This document shows, in pieces, positions 32,452 through 44,490 of a stretch of 64,000 nucleotides of DNA. Position numbers and translations under genes: made by a program. Position 1 is the stretch's first letter. Each line of letters opens with the position of its first letter. This DNA is from Chlamydomonas sphaeroides (taxonomy: Eukaryota > Chlorophyta > Chlorophyceae > Chlamydomonadales > Chlamydomonadaceae): NCBI GenBank assembly GCA_001662425.1, contig BDDC01000291.1, forward strand, positions 1-64,000, in the 5' to 3' direction. The notes beneath the pieces are model-generated. The model searched no databases. It saw only the letters and a program-made list of their open reading frames with translations, and was not told the origin of the DNA.

Positions 32452-35400
32452 TCAGCCCCGGCCGCCGGCGCCACGGGACTTGCTGCTGTGGACCCTAAAC
32501 ATGCGGCCAAGCTTGCCCACCATGCCGCCACGAGGCTCCCTGGCGCGCTCCCGCTCCCGCTCCGGCTCCGACTCCGGCACGGGTGCCTGGCCGCTGCAGC
32601 CTCCCGATGCGCTGTCCAGGTCGCCCAGCACACAGCTCTCCGGCTTGCAGTCGACGTCCATGCCGTCGCCGGCCGCCTCCGACGCCGCGCCATCACCCAG
32701 CGCCCGCTCCGCCTCAAGTGGCTGCTGCTCCTGGGAGATGGCGACTAGGCCAGACTCCGCAGATGGCGCAGCGCCGCACTCCGGCGCCACCTCCGCCACA
32801 GCCGCCGACTCGACGTGCAAGCTGGACTCGAGCCCCGACGGCGCGCGCGGGGCCTGGGCCTCAGCCAGCAGGGCGCCCGCGTCGGCTACGCGGATGCCGC
32901 TGCGCCGCGCCTCCAGGCGCTCTTTGAAGTCCTCAAAGCTGTCCGCCGGCCGCGAGCCACCACGCGCAGCACGCAGCAGCCCCCTCGACACCATGCCGCC
33001 GCGCACCCACGGCTCGCCCGCCGCGCCATCCTCGTCGCCGCCGTTGCTGCTGTCGCTGCCGTCTCGGGCCAGCGCCTCCGCCGGCATCTGCGGCCCCGGC
33101 GGCGCCGCCGCCGCGGCGTCCGCCGCCGGCCGGGCCAGCGGCGAGTCCTCGATCAGCGGCACCTCCGCCGACCCGTCGTTGGTGGCGGGTACGTGCGCGC
33201 TGCTTTGCGCGTCCGACATTGGCCCGTCGCTGCCCCAGGAGCGATAGGCGGTGTTGGAGCCAGAGTGGCTGGCGCGGTAGACCCCCGCCGAGGCGGGCTT
33301 GCCCGCGCCGCCCATGCTCGTTGTCGAGGGCCGGCGCTGCAGCATAGTGCGCTGCGCTACCGCGGCGGCACAGGCGCTCGCGCGCTGCGCCTTCTCCACC
33401 TGACGAAGGCAGGCGGAGACGCGTGGTGGCGTCAGCGACGGGCCCAGCGAAGCGCCTGGCAGCAGGCGCGGGGCGCCTGCACCCAGGCCCATGCACCCAG
33501 GCCCCCGCGGCCCCCTGGCCCCAGCCAGCGGCGGAGCCTTGACCGCCGGCGCCCCCGCTGGCAGCTGCTACAGACAGTGACCCCACGCCGCCGGCCTGCA
33601 ACAGAGGCCCGCGGCACCCAGCCCACCGACCCACATCAGCACACACCCACACACGCACGCGCGTGTTCACTACTTTCCTTAAAAGTCAACACACACGGGT
33701 CGTGCTTACTATGTGTCACCTGTTTGTGAACACACGTGCCCACTGCTCACCTGCATGTGAGCGTACATGGCGGGGGTGCGCCCCGCGGCGTCGCGCACCG
33801 ACGTCCACATCTCGGCGGCGTGCGGCGTGGCGAAGCCAAAGAGCTGCAGCATCGGCGTGTTGGTGGGCTGCAGCGCGGCCAGGTGCAGCGGCGTGACGCC
33901 AAAGGAGCCTGTGTGGGCACACGCCACAGACACAGCGCGTGTCAGGTAGGGGCGCAGGTGTTGCAGGTGGGACCCCAGGCCGACGGCCGAGACTTCGCCG
34001 CTTCCCCCACAGCGCGTGCGGGTGGTACAAGGCGAGTGCCCGCCTGTCGCAGACGCCAGGTTGCACGCCTTGCCCGCCCACACTGCTTCCGGCACGACCA
34101 CACGCACGAGCCCTGCCTCACCTGCCGCATGGGCCAGGTTGCACGCCATGCCCGCCGCCGCGGCGCGCGACAGAAGCAGCCGCACCGCGCGCGCGGCGCC
34201 GGAGCGCACGGCGCGGTGCATGATGGGCAGGCCGGCGGCGCCGCCCACGGCCTCCACGGCAGCAAACACGGCCGGCAGGTCACCGAAGTACACGTACTCC
34301 ATCATGAAGTCCAGCAGGTAGGCCATGACGGCCGCCATGCCCGCGTCCGCCTGCGTGGCGGAGCAATGGCAACACAAGGTGTTGCCTATTGCCGATGGCA
34401 GACGGCGTCATGCGGCACGCTTGCACGGACGCCATTGCCGGCGGCATGCGGGATCCGGGAGCCAGCGCAGAGCCGCGCGCACGCGTGTGAGCGCAGCTTC
34501 CCAGGCCAGGCTCGGCTGCGGGCTGGTGAGAGCCAATGGGCGTCGCCGAGGGCCCTCACCGCGTAGGCCAGGAGCTGCGGCGTGAGCGCCGCCACCCGTT
34601 TGAGGTGCTTCTTGTAGATGCGCGGCCGCGCCATGAGGTCCTGCAGCGAGTCGCGGTACACGGGCGCCGCGGCCTGGCCGTCGCCGCCACCCGAGCCGGT
34701 GGAGCCCGTAAGCGACTCGGGATCGGGGATGGTGGCCACCGCGCGCTGGTCCGAGCCTGCGGGCCGAAGGGGCCGCGGCCGCAGCATGGGGCTTCAGTGC
34801 GCAAGCTTGGACGTGCAGTTGTGGCCGGCGAAGAGCACGGCCGGAGCCCGAACCGCACATATTATTTACAATGGGCAGGGGCGCGGAGGCGCCTGAGGAC
34901 AGCAAGGTAGGCCGACGGCGCACGTGCAAAGCTCACCGCCGCAGCGGGGCCGCCAGCGCCAGGCGTCCGCGTCGGCGCCCGCGTCGAAGTCTGCGGCGCC
35001 GACCTCGATGGGGACGGGGTTGCCGTCGGCGTCCGCCTCGGCATCGGGTGGCAGCATGGCGGGCACGGGCAGCAGCGCCTGCGTGTTGACGCGCGTGATG
35101 AAGTCCAGCAACAGGCCCAGGTCCTGCAAGAAGCAGCGCACGCTGCGCGGGGCGGGAGGCAGGGGGTAGGGAGCAGGAGGCACGCAGGGCGCGATTGGGA
35201 ACGGGGGCCAGGGGAAACCATAGGCGCGCGTCGCGGTCGGAAGACGTGCCCCTGCGGCTTTCCGCCGCACGGGAGGCCCGGCGCCGCCACTGCACGCCAA
35301 GCCGCGGCACCGGGCTCCGCACCTCGGGCCTCTGCGCCGCCCCCAGCGCCCGCTCACCCCTGCCGGTTCTTCTCCTTGGCGGTCGCCAGTGCGTTGATCT

Positions 35401-38400
35401 CGGCCGCCATGGCCGCGTCCGGGACGGCCAGCACCGGCACCCACTCGCTCACGGAGGCCGCCGCCGCGCCCTGCTGCCGGCTGTCGTCGCCCCACTCCAC
35501 CGCCATGAGGCCCGGCTCCTGCGGCGTCACCCGCACCTCCACCTCCTGCGGCCGGCGCCACGCCAGGGGTGAAACGCGGGGCCAGATGTGCAGAGGCCTA
35601 GAGAACCGGCCGGGGCTGGGCGCTGAACAGGTGGCCCCGCGCCCGTGCCCCGCAGCCGCGGCCGAACGTGCGCCTCCAGCCCTGCCGCGGCCCGGCGCGC
35701 TCACCGTGAAGTCCGCGATGGCGGCGCTGCGGTGGCTGCCGGGCAGCGTGGCGTCCGCTAGCTGCGCGGCCAGCTGCAGCTCGCAGCAGGGCTTGAGGCC
35801 GACCGTGGGGCCCACCACCTCGCACGGCAGGTGCGAGCCCTGCATGCGGACGTGCGGCTGCCGGCCCGGGCCCGTCAGGTGTGCACCCGTGGCCCGCACC
35901 GTGGCCGGCGCGCCTGCGGGCGGCAGCGTGGGGGTCCCCGGCGAGGGGCGACAGGTTGAGGCAAAGGGGCCCGGAAGGTGCGCTGTGCGAAGCGGCGGCG
36001 AGGGACTCGAGCGCCCGCGGCACAAGGGGACTGGGGAGCAGGCGCAGGAGGGGCACATGTCGGGCTGCCCACAGGGACAGCGGCGCTAGGGCGGGCGTCC
36101 GCTGCCTCGGCCGACGCACGACCACGCCCAGCGGCCCTGCCTGCGGCCCGCGGACCACGCACCCGCAACGACCGCCAGGGGCGCCACCGACAGCAGCAAC
36201 GGGCTGCGCACGCCGGCCATGGTGCCGCGCACATCGGCGACATGCGTCACCGTGCCCGGGCCCTGGATGGACATGACCTGCGGCGCCACACGGGGCAGGA
36301 GCGGGGTCAGGCACACGCGAGCGGCCGGCCCTCGAAACCCCTGGCACTGCGGGCAACCGGCGACGAGAGGCGCAGACAAGCCTGCTCTAGCTAGGCTCTG
36401 CTGCCGTCCGTGCCCTAGGTCGCCCCACCTCGTGGCCCACGCTGACGCTCATGGATGACACGGCCCGCGAGCCAAGGAGCTTCTTGAATGTCACCGCCGC
36501 TGCGCGGCCGTTCCCCGAGTGCATCACAAAGCTGCGCAGCAGCGTCGCCGCCTCCGCGGCGCCGCTAGGGGCGCCGCCGCCGCCGCGCGGCTCGGCGCCG
36601 GCGGCCTCTGCGGCGGCGTCCAGGCAGGCCACCAGGCCCTCGTCCTGGGCGGCGGCGACCAGGTCCGCAAGCACACGGCGGCTGCCGATGCCTTGGAGCA
36701 CGGCTTTCTTGCCGCTCGCGTCATCGCCCGTGCCGGTCGTGCTGTTGCCGTCGGCCGAGCTGGCGATGGCCGCCGCCGCGATGGCTCGCATGCTGTGCGC
36801 GCTGTCCTCGGTGCTGTCTGCGCGCAAGCTGGAGCCAGAGCCGTGGCAGTCACCAGCCTGCGCCATGATCTCGGAGCCGTCCGAGGCGCTGAGCTCGGGG
36901 CCCGAGCTGCTTGATGCGCGGGCGCCTGTCATGCGAAGCGGGGAGCGGACGACATACACGTCTAGCACCAGGTGCGTGCAGCCGGGCCGGATGGCGCCCT
37001 GCACCACGTCCGCGGGGGCGGACGCCAGCCAGGAGCCCACCGCGGAGAGCAGGTCGGGCGGCAGGTCCTGCGGGTTGAGGGGAGGAGGCTGCGCTCAGGA
37101 CGGGGGCTGGTGGCTGGTGGCGAAATTGCTGGCTCTGCGAGCAGATGAGTTGGATACCGGTAGGCAGCGGCGCCGCACGTTGCGATTGGTGCGCCGAGTG
37201 GCGGCGCACGCGTCGCCACTAGGCGCCGTTGCGGAGTCGCGGCCTCACCGAGGGGTGCACGTTGTGGAGCTTGAAGCAGATGCGCTCAAGCGTCGCAGCC
37301 TGTGGGCGGTACGACATGCACGGTTGACGGATGGCAACTGCCGCGGACCCCTTCGTGCCATTCCCTCACGCATGCCGCCAGAGCCAAGCCGGTCACCGGA
37401 CCCACAGCCACGCGCGACCGCCCTGCCGCGCGGCCAGGCCCCTCACATCGTTGCCGGTCTGGTAGATCGCGCCGGCGCCGGCCTCGTCCATGAGGAGGTC
37501 CAGCGCCGCGTCAATCTCCTCGGCCGTGGCCCATGTGCTGCGGCCGTCGCCGGCCTCGGGTATGGCCTCCATGGGGCTCCAGCCCATGCCGTTGTACATG
37601 GCCCCGCCCGGCAGGCCGCCGAAGGGCTGCCCCGCCTGCGGGTGCGCGTTCGACACGGCCGTGTCCGAGCTGCGTCCCGCGGCGGCGACGCGGCTGCCGT
37701 CGTGCGCGCCGCTGTCGTTGGCACCGCTTCCGCCCGAATATAACGAGTTGTCTGGCGACTCGCGGCGGAGCAGCATCTGCGACGGCGACAGCGGCGGCTG
37801 CGCGCCGGCGGGGCCGCCGCCGCCGAGGTGCAGCACACGCAGGCCGCCGACGGTGCCGCTGGTGGCGCCACCGCCGTTCAGCACATACCCGCCGACCATG
37901 GGTGCGCTGGTGGCGCCGCCGAAGCGCGCCACGCCGCCATACATGCCCTGTGCGCCGCCGCCGCCGTTCAAGCCGCCCGCCGCCGCCGCCACATCAGCGG
38001 CGGCGCCGTCGACGTCCATGTCCTCGGCGCGTGGCAGCAGCTGGAGGAGGTCGAGGTAGGGCTGCCGCTGGGCTGCCTCGGGCGCGTCCACGGGCTCGAT
38101 CTTGACCAACTGAGCCAGGGGCACGCCCGATGCCGTCATGTCGCTGCTCGCCGCCTGGCCGCTGTATAGGGACTTGGCCGACAGCGGCAGCACGAGCTCG
38201 CCGGCGCCATGCTGCTGGCCGTGCTGCTGCGCCGCCTGCTGCGCCTGGTGGTTTCGGATGGCGCTGACCCGCGGCGCGGAGGTGGCCTGCGGCTGCAGCG
38301 CGTCCGCGTTCGGCACCTCGCCGATAGCCATCTGCGGCGGCGGCGTCGGGGCGAGGGCGAGAGGCAGGCGGGCTGCTCAGCTTCCGCAACGGCACACACA

Positions 38401-40650
38401 TGACCGCAAGCCTGCCTTTCAGACCGCCTCAACACGGGGCCGGGCACCCGCCCGTCCGTGCGGCCACCCACCTCGCGGTACATGGCCCGCAGCTGCATCT
38501 CAAGGTCCAGGTCCCCGGCCACTCGGCTGCCCTGCTGCAGGTTGAGCCCTCCAAGCGACCCGCCGCCGCGCGCCTCGCCGGGCTGCGTGCTGCTGCCGCC
38601 GCCGCCGCCGCCACCCATCCCCCCGCCGCCGCCTCCGCTTCCCAGCAGCTGGCCGGGCGTGGTGGCCGCGCCGCGCCGGCTCGCCTGCCCCAGCAGCCGC
38701 TCGTGCGCCGGCAGCAGCCCGGGCATGCCGCTGGCCATGTCGCCGGCGCCGCCGGCTAGCAGCGACTGCATGTTGATCTGCCGCGCGCCGCTGGTATAGC
38801 CATGCGAGCCACCGTGTGCGGCGTCCGTGTCGGCGCTGCGGATGTCCAGCCCAAAGGCGGCCGGCCCCGAATTGCACTCCGACAGACCCATGCCGATGCC
38901 CGCAGAGTCGATGCGCCGCATGGGCAGCAGCGCGGCGCTCTGGTTGAGGTACAGGGGCAGCCGCTCGCCGTTGCCGGTGCCGCCCAGCCCCAGGCCGCCA
39001 AGGCCGGTGCTGCCCAGCCCACTGCCACCGTAGCCGCAGCCGGAGCTCAGCCCCACGCTGCCTGAGGGACTGAGCAGCGTGAGCCCCGCCAGGCCGCCGC
39101 CTGGTCCCAAGGACAGTAGCGGCTGCGCGGGAGAGGCGCCGGCGCCCTGGCCGCGGCGAGTGCCGGGCATGGCTGAGTCAACCACCTCGGCCTCGCCGCT
39201 GAGGCTGGTGGTGAGGGCGCCGCGAAGGCCGCCGCTGGACGGCATGTCGCGCTGCGGGCGGGCGGGGTATGGGTCGCGGTCTGATGTGGGTTCGGAAAGT
39301 GCGGTCGGCAAAGTGCGGGCACGGCTGGCGGCCAGCTGCCGGCGGTTTCACACGGCACCGGACTGTTGGAGCTGGCAAGCGGCTCAATTCGCGCGGCGCT
39401 CTAGCACAGGCGGCGGCGTGCGGTGGGCAGGGAGCCCACCTCGTTGCCCTCCTTGCCGGTGGAGTTGGAGCGCGAGGAGCTGCCCTGCTGTGCGCCAGAA
39501 TCACCGCCGCGCCGGGTTTCCTTGCTCCGCCCGCTTCGCGCGCTGCCGCCGCCGCCGCCGGCCCCATGCGTCTGCCCCTGTTTGTTGTTGTTGCGCTTGA
39601 TGCGCAGGCGCTCAAGCATGGCCCGGCAGGTGCTGCAGTGCAGGCATGGGGCCGCAGGCGGGGCAATCAGCCACGTAAGCGTGCGCCGAGTGATGAGCGT
39701 CGGCGCGGGCGCATGGGTGCAAGCGCGGCCTCTGGAAGCCTACACGGACGCACCGTTGCGAGCCATCAAACTCTTTGACATGATGAAACCTTGAGCACTG
39801 CTGGCAGAAGCGGCTGGGAATGCCCTCAACCACAAGGACCTGCGCCGTGCCAAAGTTCGGGGGGCTCAACAACGGCCAGCCAGTAAAACCGCAAGCCTTA
39901 GGAGCCACGGTGGACATGCAGAGTAGCTGCCGACGGAGGACTTACCGGCGATTTCAGGTGCTCACGGCAAATGCGGTATTTCCTGAGCGGCGTGGTGAGG
40001 CAGGGGGTACGAATAAACATGGGTGCCGGACAGCCCGCAGGCGCCCAGCCAGACTGCGCTAAGGTTGGGCGCGGCTTCTCGCGCTAGGAGTAGGCAGGCG
40101 AGAGCCGGAGGCGCGTGTCTAGACAAACGGCTAGTGCCGAGTTGATTGATTCGGCTGAAACGGGTGACACCAGCTTGTTGCTGGAAGAGCCATGTTATAA
40201 CTAAAGCCGTCGACTATAGCCCTGGCGTACCGGAAGTAGGCCAGGTCGCGTGTAAGGTCGGCTGTGCAGCCGGGCACCTGCGACACAGGAAACGGGCGGG
40301 TTGGGCGCTACTGCCTACGCACCTGCCCACCTTACAGTCCGCTTGCGTACCCTGCAGGTTGAGGCAGAACCCGCTGCTGGAGAAGCGCCCAGGCTTGACG
40401 AGCTGACGCCGCCCGCTCCGCCTCGACCCTTGATATAATACTTGTCGATCACCGGCGCGGTAAAGCCATCAGTGCCCGCAAGAGGACCTAGATGGGAGCA
40501 GGTGAAGTAACAATAGTGCAGTCTTGCGGCCTTCGCTCTTGCAACGCCGGAGGCGCGCTCACCACCAGCCTGCGCCGAAAGCATCAGGCCATCCCACTGC
40601 ACTTCGGCAGGAGCCCAATCCGCGTGGGCGTCGTCGTCGCTCCGCTGCAT
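32452..40650 (-). CDS. SBP-box transcription factor with ankyrin region (SPL1/7/12-CRR1 class)
   Basis: This 1,730-residue nuclear regulator would bind GTAC-core DNA. Eighteen exons keep phase: 40650-40563, 40487-40351, 40277-40231, 39982-39946, 39839-39754, 39632-39440, 39251-38472, 38331-37447, 37299-37249, 37067-36429, 36277-36163, 35913-35705, 35545-35358, 35142-34937, 34756-34560, 34350-34122, 33908-33751 and 33399-32452. The SBP domain spans residues 74-150. Zinc site 1 is C74, C79, C96, H99; site 2 is C115, C118, H122, C134 (RFCQQCSRFHHVKEFDGSQ), followed by a basic nuclear-localisation stretch (RLRIKR). The N terminus carries DWAPAEVQWDG, as in large plant SPLs. Further on are IRPGCTHLVLDVYV and an ankyrin-like GVTPLHLAAL. 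Family context suggests copper or hypoxia response like Chlamydomonas CRR1. No Cys-rich C terminus is present, so orthology is unproven. Confidence 0.93.
33696..33735. repeat. 40-bp element, copy 1, in an SBP-gene intron
   Basis: This sequence matches 53596-53635 at 36 of 40 positions in the same orientation. It lies in intron 17, 15 bases from the 5' splice site and directly after the ankyrin-encoding exon. Confidence 0.85.
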
Positions 40651-41270
40651 TGTGGCGAACCGGCCTCGCCACACGTTAAGGACTACTGCGCCTTGATGTT
40701 GCCTTGCAACACAAGCAAGCTACTTATCATCCATCGTTTGAGACGCTGGGACACGCAAATGCGGAGACCTGTGCCCAGACACCGCGAGCGTTGTCGCCTG
40801 TAATCTTGATATTCACGACGAAGAGAACTGAGCTGCGGCTCTGCGGGAACTTGACGAGAGTGCCAAGTGCATTGAGTCTCCCAGTGTCATTATACGGCAG
40901 ACACAACACAACCTAAGCCGCGTGCTGGACAAATCGACTACACTTATAGCGCTTACTGAGAGTTTCTCAAGCTGCCATGCCGCGACGGATAACGTTTGCA
41001 GTGAACACTGACGAACACTCGTTTTACGGAGTGGCCGCAGCTCCAGCTCGAGCGGACACCGCTGGCGAATAGGATTCAGGCTTCGCTAGCGACCAAGCAA
41101 GGAAATCAAGCCGGGGTGTTGCGGCCAGCCGTAACCCTGCGGCACGGCTCATTTTTTGTCATGAAACCCCGCGCGACAGCGCCCGGGACAGGTTTCAGAG
41201 GTTCGGCACATCCCAGACCTGGTTACCCTGTGCAAAGGGGACATAGCAGCCTTCTGCCAAGGCACGTCGG

Positions 41271-41617
41271 GTGTACTCCATGGGGGTGCAGCCCAACCCC
41301 GACGAGCCCGGCAATCAGCCCCAGCGTACCGTGCCTTGGGTCGACGACGGGTCCAACAAGGCCCACTGCTCCCATTGCCTGCGGCTGCGGCAGCAGCTGC
41401 CCAGGGGGGGGGGGGCGCCCGTACTTCCGGCTGTGTCGGAAAAGATGGCGCGGTACGCTATAGCGACCGTGCCCCGCACGGACCGGCAGGGTCGAACCCC
41501 GTGTCGAACCCCGCGTCGAACCCCGCTGCGGGCGCTGCTGCGGCACGTGAGCGAGCCGCATTACAGTACGTGACTCTGCGCGATGTGGACTGTGCGCTGG
41601 CCCCGTGCCCAACATGA
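41271..41617 (+). pseudogene. Possible degraded coding fragment with a CxxC motif
   Basis: Two overlapping plus-strand frames look like one coding sequence broken at a G homopolymer near 41403. The first part includes HCSHCLRLRQQL, a CxxC pair. The second contains SNPVSNPASNPAAG and ends at a stop near 41617. No intact frame, start context or family match was found, so a transposon-derived or chance origin remains open. Confidence 0.2.
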
Positions 41618-43252
41618 GCGGCCACAGGGACGTTCAGAAGCAGCTCGCCGTGTAGGTGGCCGCAACGATGGCCACCAGGAGGCCTCTGATGGCCACCCAA
41701 TGGGGCACGAAAACTAGGGTCTGGCTCGCACGCTGGTGCCTTGTGACGCAGGACACCATCCTCGTCGGCGCCGCTGAGGCGCGGGATGGTGCGTGGGAGG
41801 GTTTCTTGGGGGTTATCGCCAGGGCGGGCGGCGCCCCGCAGCAGCCAACGGGCCCCTCGCGTGTTTTTGCGCTTGGGTCTGCCCCTTGCTAGCGTAGCGG
41901 TTGGTGGGCCAAGGGACGCGCCCCTCCCTGCCTCTCGGTACGCGCCCCCACTTGCCGCCCCCCAATCACCCAGGCCGAGCCCAGCGTTGACGGCGGTGGT
42001 GACAACAGCAGCGAGGAACAGGAGGAGGAGGAGGAGGAGGAGAGCGGGGTCGCCGCGGTCACTAGCGAGGCCGGGGCACTGCACGCGGTGCAAATCGATG
42101 TGGCTCCTCGCCACAGTCGTCGGATGCCCGCCTCATGTGACCACAGGTCGGCAACGGGCCAAGCAACCGGTCGCGCGGGGTGCTAGCCAAGCGCATGGCC
42201 AGCTGCTCGAGGACTGCTGTGTCTGCATCCAGCAAAGGGGCTGCCTGCCGCGGCACCCAGCCAGGCAGCTGCCCCCAGCCGGGGCTGGCGGTCTCGCTCG
42301 CATGGCCCCAGTGCCTGCCAATCCTCTGTCTGGGGCTGCGGCTGGCGCAGGCGCTGGTGCAAGTGGCGGCGCCTGGTGGCGCTGCGGCGGCGGACGCAAG
42401 GGACGTGAGCGTGTGACTCTGCCGGTGAGCTTGGCTCGGGGCCTGGCGCAGGCGCTGTTCGGCCCGGCAGTAGCTGCAGGACCGGCGGGGCCTGCCGCCC
42501 CAGTCGCGCAGGCCGCGATGCTGCCGGCCAACCCGGCGCGACGGCTGGCGCAGGAGCTGTAGCGGCGGCCGCGTGGCGCAGCTGTCCCGCTGCATGCCGC
42601 CTGGCCTCGTGCAGTGGCTGGCGCGCACGCTGGCCCCGTGGCGCCTTGCTTGAACCGCATGGGCCAACCGCATGGGCCAACCGCAAGCGCAGCCGCCTGC
42701 ACAGGTGGCCTTTGCTCAGTAGCTAGGATCGGCGCTGGCGCTGAGCGCCGGGGGCACAGGGCGCGTAGGGGGCTCCGGCGCCCCTGGTGCCCTACCTCCT
42801 TGAATCACGGCGGGTCAAGCTCGCTGTACTTCTATCTCTATATCTATTTCCAACGGCGCTGTGGCGCATCGGCCCAGGGGGCAGCAGGCGGGCGCGCCAC
42901 CTGCAACCGCTGGGGTCGCTGCCACTGCCGCCGAGCGCCGGCAGTTGAGGCAGCTGCACACCAGCGACTGGGGCTGTCGTGGGGGACCGTACCAGGGGCT
43001 GGAGCGGGGCCTGGGCTTGGAACGGGGTCCGCAGCAAAATGTGCAAGGCGGCTGCTGGCCCCAACGGCAGTGACTGACTGCGGGGGCGGGGACCCAGACC
43101 TGGACAGCGCGCTACAAGAGCCGGGACGGGAGGGGCTGGCGGGGTCCCAGCACCCCTCCCGTGGCGATCGCCAGTGCTGCCGGGTTGTTTGTGCTGTACA
43201 TCGTGTATATCTATCGTGTATGTATACTTATATACATGTAGATCGTATATAT

Positions 43253-43302
43253 ACATATGCATCTGAAGGGAAAAGCATACATATGCGGATGAAGGGAAAA
43301 GC
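43253..43302. repeat. 26-bp tandem duplication in an AT-rich island
   Basis: Two copies, starting at 43253 and 43279, share ACATATGC and TGAAGGGAAAAGC with two differences between them. They close an AT-rich island (43196-43310) that stands out in the GC-rich surroundings. Confidence 0.8.
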
Positions 43303-43695
43303 AATACAGTGTAGGTGCAGGGCGGGTCCTCTGTCAGTCCCCTGCCCTGAGCCTGAGCAGCGACACGTCACGCAGATACTCGCCTTTTGGCCAGACGGAA
43401 GCACTGGCTACTCTGTAGCATGCCTACCGTCTGAAGGCAGGTACGTCGACCCGCCTGCGCGCCTGGATTGGCGCAGCGCTAAGCTCCCGAACCGTCCCGA
43501 ACCGTCTAACTACGAAGCTCCCTCCTGCTGGGTCAGGGAATCGCCGTGTGCCAGGTGTGAGCCAAGGGTGTGGAGTGGCTCAAAGCATCGTACCATGGCC
43601 CATCCCATGGCGCACACCACCTCTTGGCTCACCCTCGGCTCATACCATGGCTCACACCGGCCCCCAATGCCTTTTGAGCCCTGTCCCCGTTAATT

Positions 43696-43786
43696 CCTTG
43701 CGTTGTAGTGGGGTTCCTCTGCGGGTGCCACTGTCCCTGCCCAGGGGAGAGTGGCGCCCACACAGGATCCCAACTACAACGCAAGG
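43696..43786. repeat. 39-bp imperfect inverted repeat
   Basis: Arms 43696-43734 and 43748-43786 are reverse complements at 33 of 39 positions, and the outer 14 bases (CCTTGCGTTGTAGT) match perfectly. The loop is 13 bases. A flanking segment near 43800-43845 also resembles 43330-43375 (GCGACACRTCA core), suggesting a dispersed element. Confidence 0.8.
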
Positions 43787-44325
43787 ATTGTCGCCTGGTC
43801 CCTGCCCCGCCCTGGGCCTAAGCCGCGACACATCATGTGTGCGGTTGGGCAGTGTTGGGTAGCGGTTAGGCAGTCTTCAATCTAGTTCAAGCTGCTTCAA
43901 GCAAACACCAGCAGGCGCACCTGTGGGCTTGGAAGGCCCGGTGTTCCGGCGAACCAGGGCGCCCCCTTGCGGCGAACAGCTAGGGCGACTCCACCTCAGC
44001 CGGCGTCAGCCAGCTGTCAGACGACCACCGGCCTCGGGCAAACTGCACGCTGCAGCTCCCGAGGGGCCCCCGATCATTCGAGACATCCTGATGATTGTTT
44101 CCGCAGCGGGCTTGCGAAGTTTCGTTGCACATCAGTCGCCTCGGCGAAAATGCGAGGCATCTGCACTGTTATTGAAGCCACCTTGCTCCAACCTTCCTCA
44201 ATAGCTTTAGACCCGGAGATGATGAGCGTCACTGATAGGGGGATGCGCAGCCCACGGAAGCTGCTTTGGGGCAAGGTTGGCCGGGACATCGGCCAAGGAC
44301 AGTCCTGCCGCGTCAGCCGAGCGGG

Positions 44326-44332
44326 TATATAA
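44326..44332 (+). promoter_or_regulatory. TATA box of the PPDK gene
   Basis: The sequence TATATAA lies 159 bases before the PPDK start codon in the plus orientation. Transcription would begin near 44355-44365, giving a 5' UTR of about 130 bases. Confidence 0.7.
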
Positions 44333-44490
44333 GGCTCGCGATTGCCTTTCAGTCAGCAATACACACAGCTATCGTCTTTAAACCTTGAGAAACACACAAC
44401 TCTCCCATAGGACACATTCGGCAAAGCGCAATTCTACCGACAACTTCCGACACCCCGTTAAAGAGCCGCGACTTATCTGACGACGCCATC

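Larger units (their letters stand above)
40651..44490. other. Repeat-rich spacer with possible decayed mobile-element sequence
   Basis: This 3.8-kb region lies between the divergent SBP-factor and PPDK genes and holds no gene I can support. From 41270 to 41620 a plus-strand stretch has coding-like composition (PNPDEPGNQPQRTVPWVDDG, then HCSHCLRLRQQL). It is cut by a run of G residues near 41403, which would shift the frame. From 42300 to 42560 the motif LAQAL recurs in an Ala/Gly-rich frame. From 43196 to 43310 an AT-rich island interrupts the GC-rich DNA. Direct and inverted repeats lie at 43253-43302 and 43696-43786. The right end carries the PPDK promoter. Confidence 0.45.

Noticed and set aside
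36451..37743. A 430-codon plus-strand frame
   Set aside because: It is antisense to exons 8-10 of the SBP factor and has no domain.
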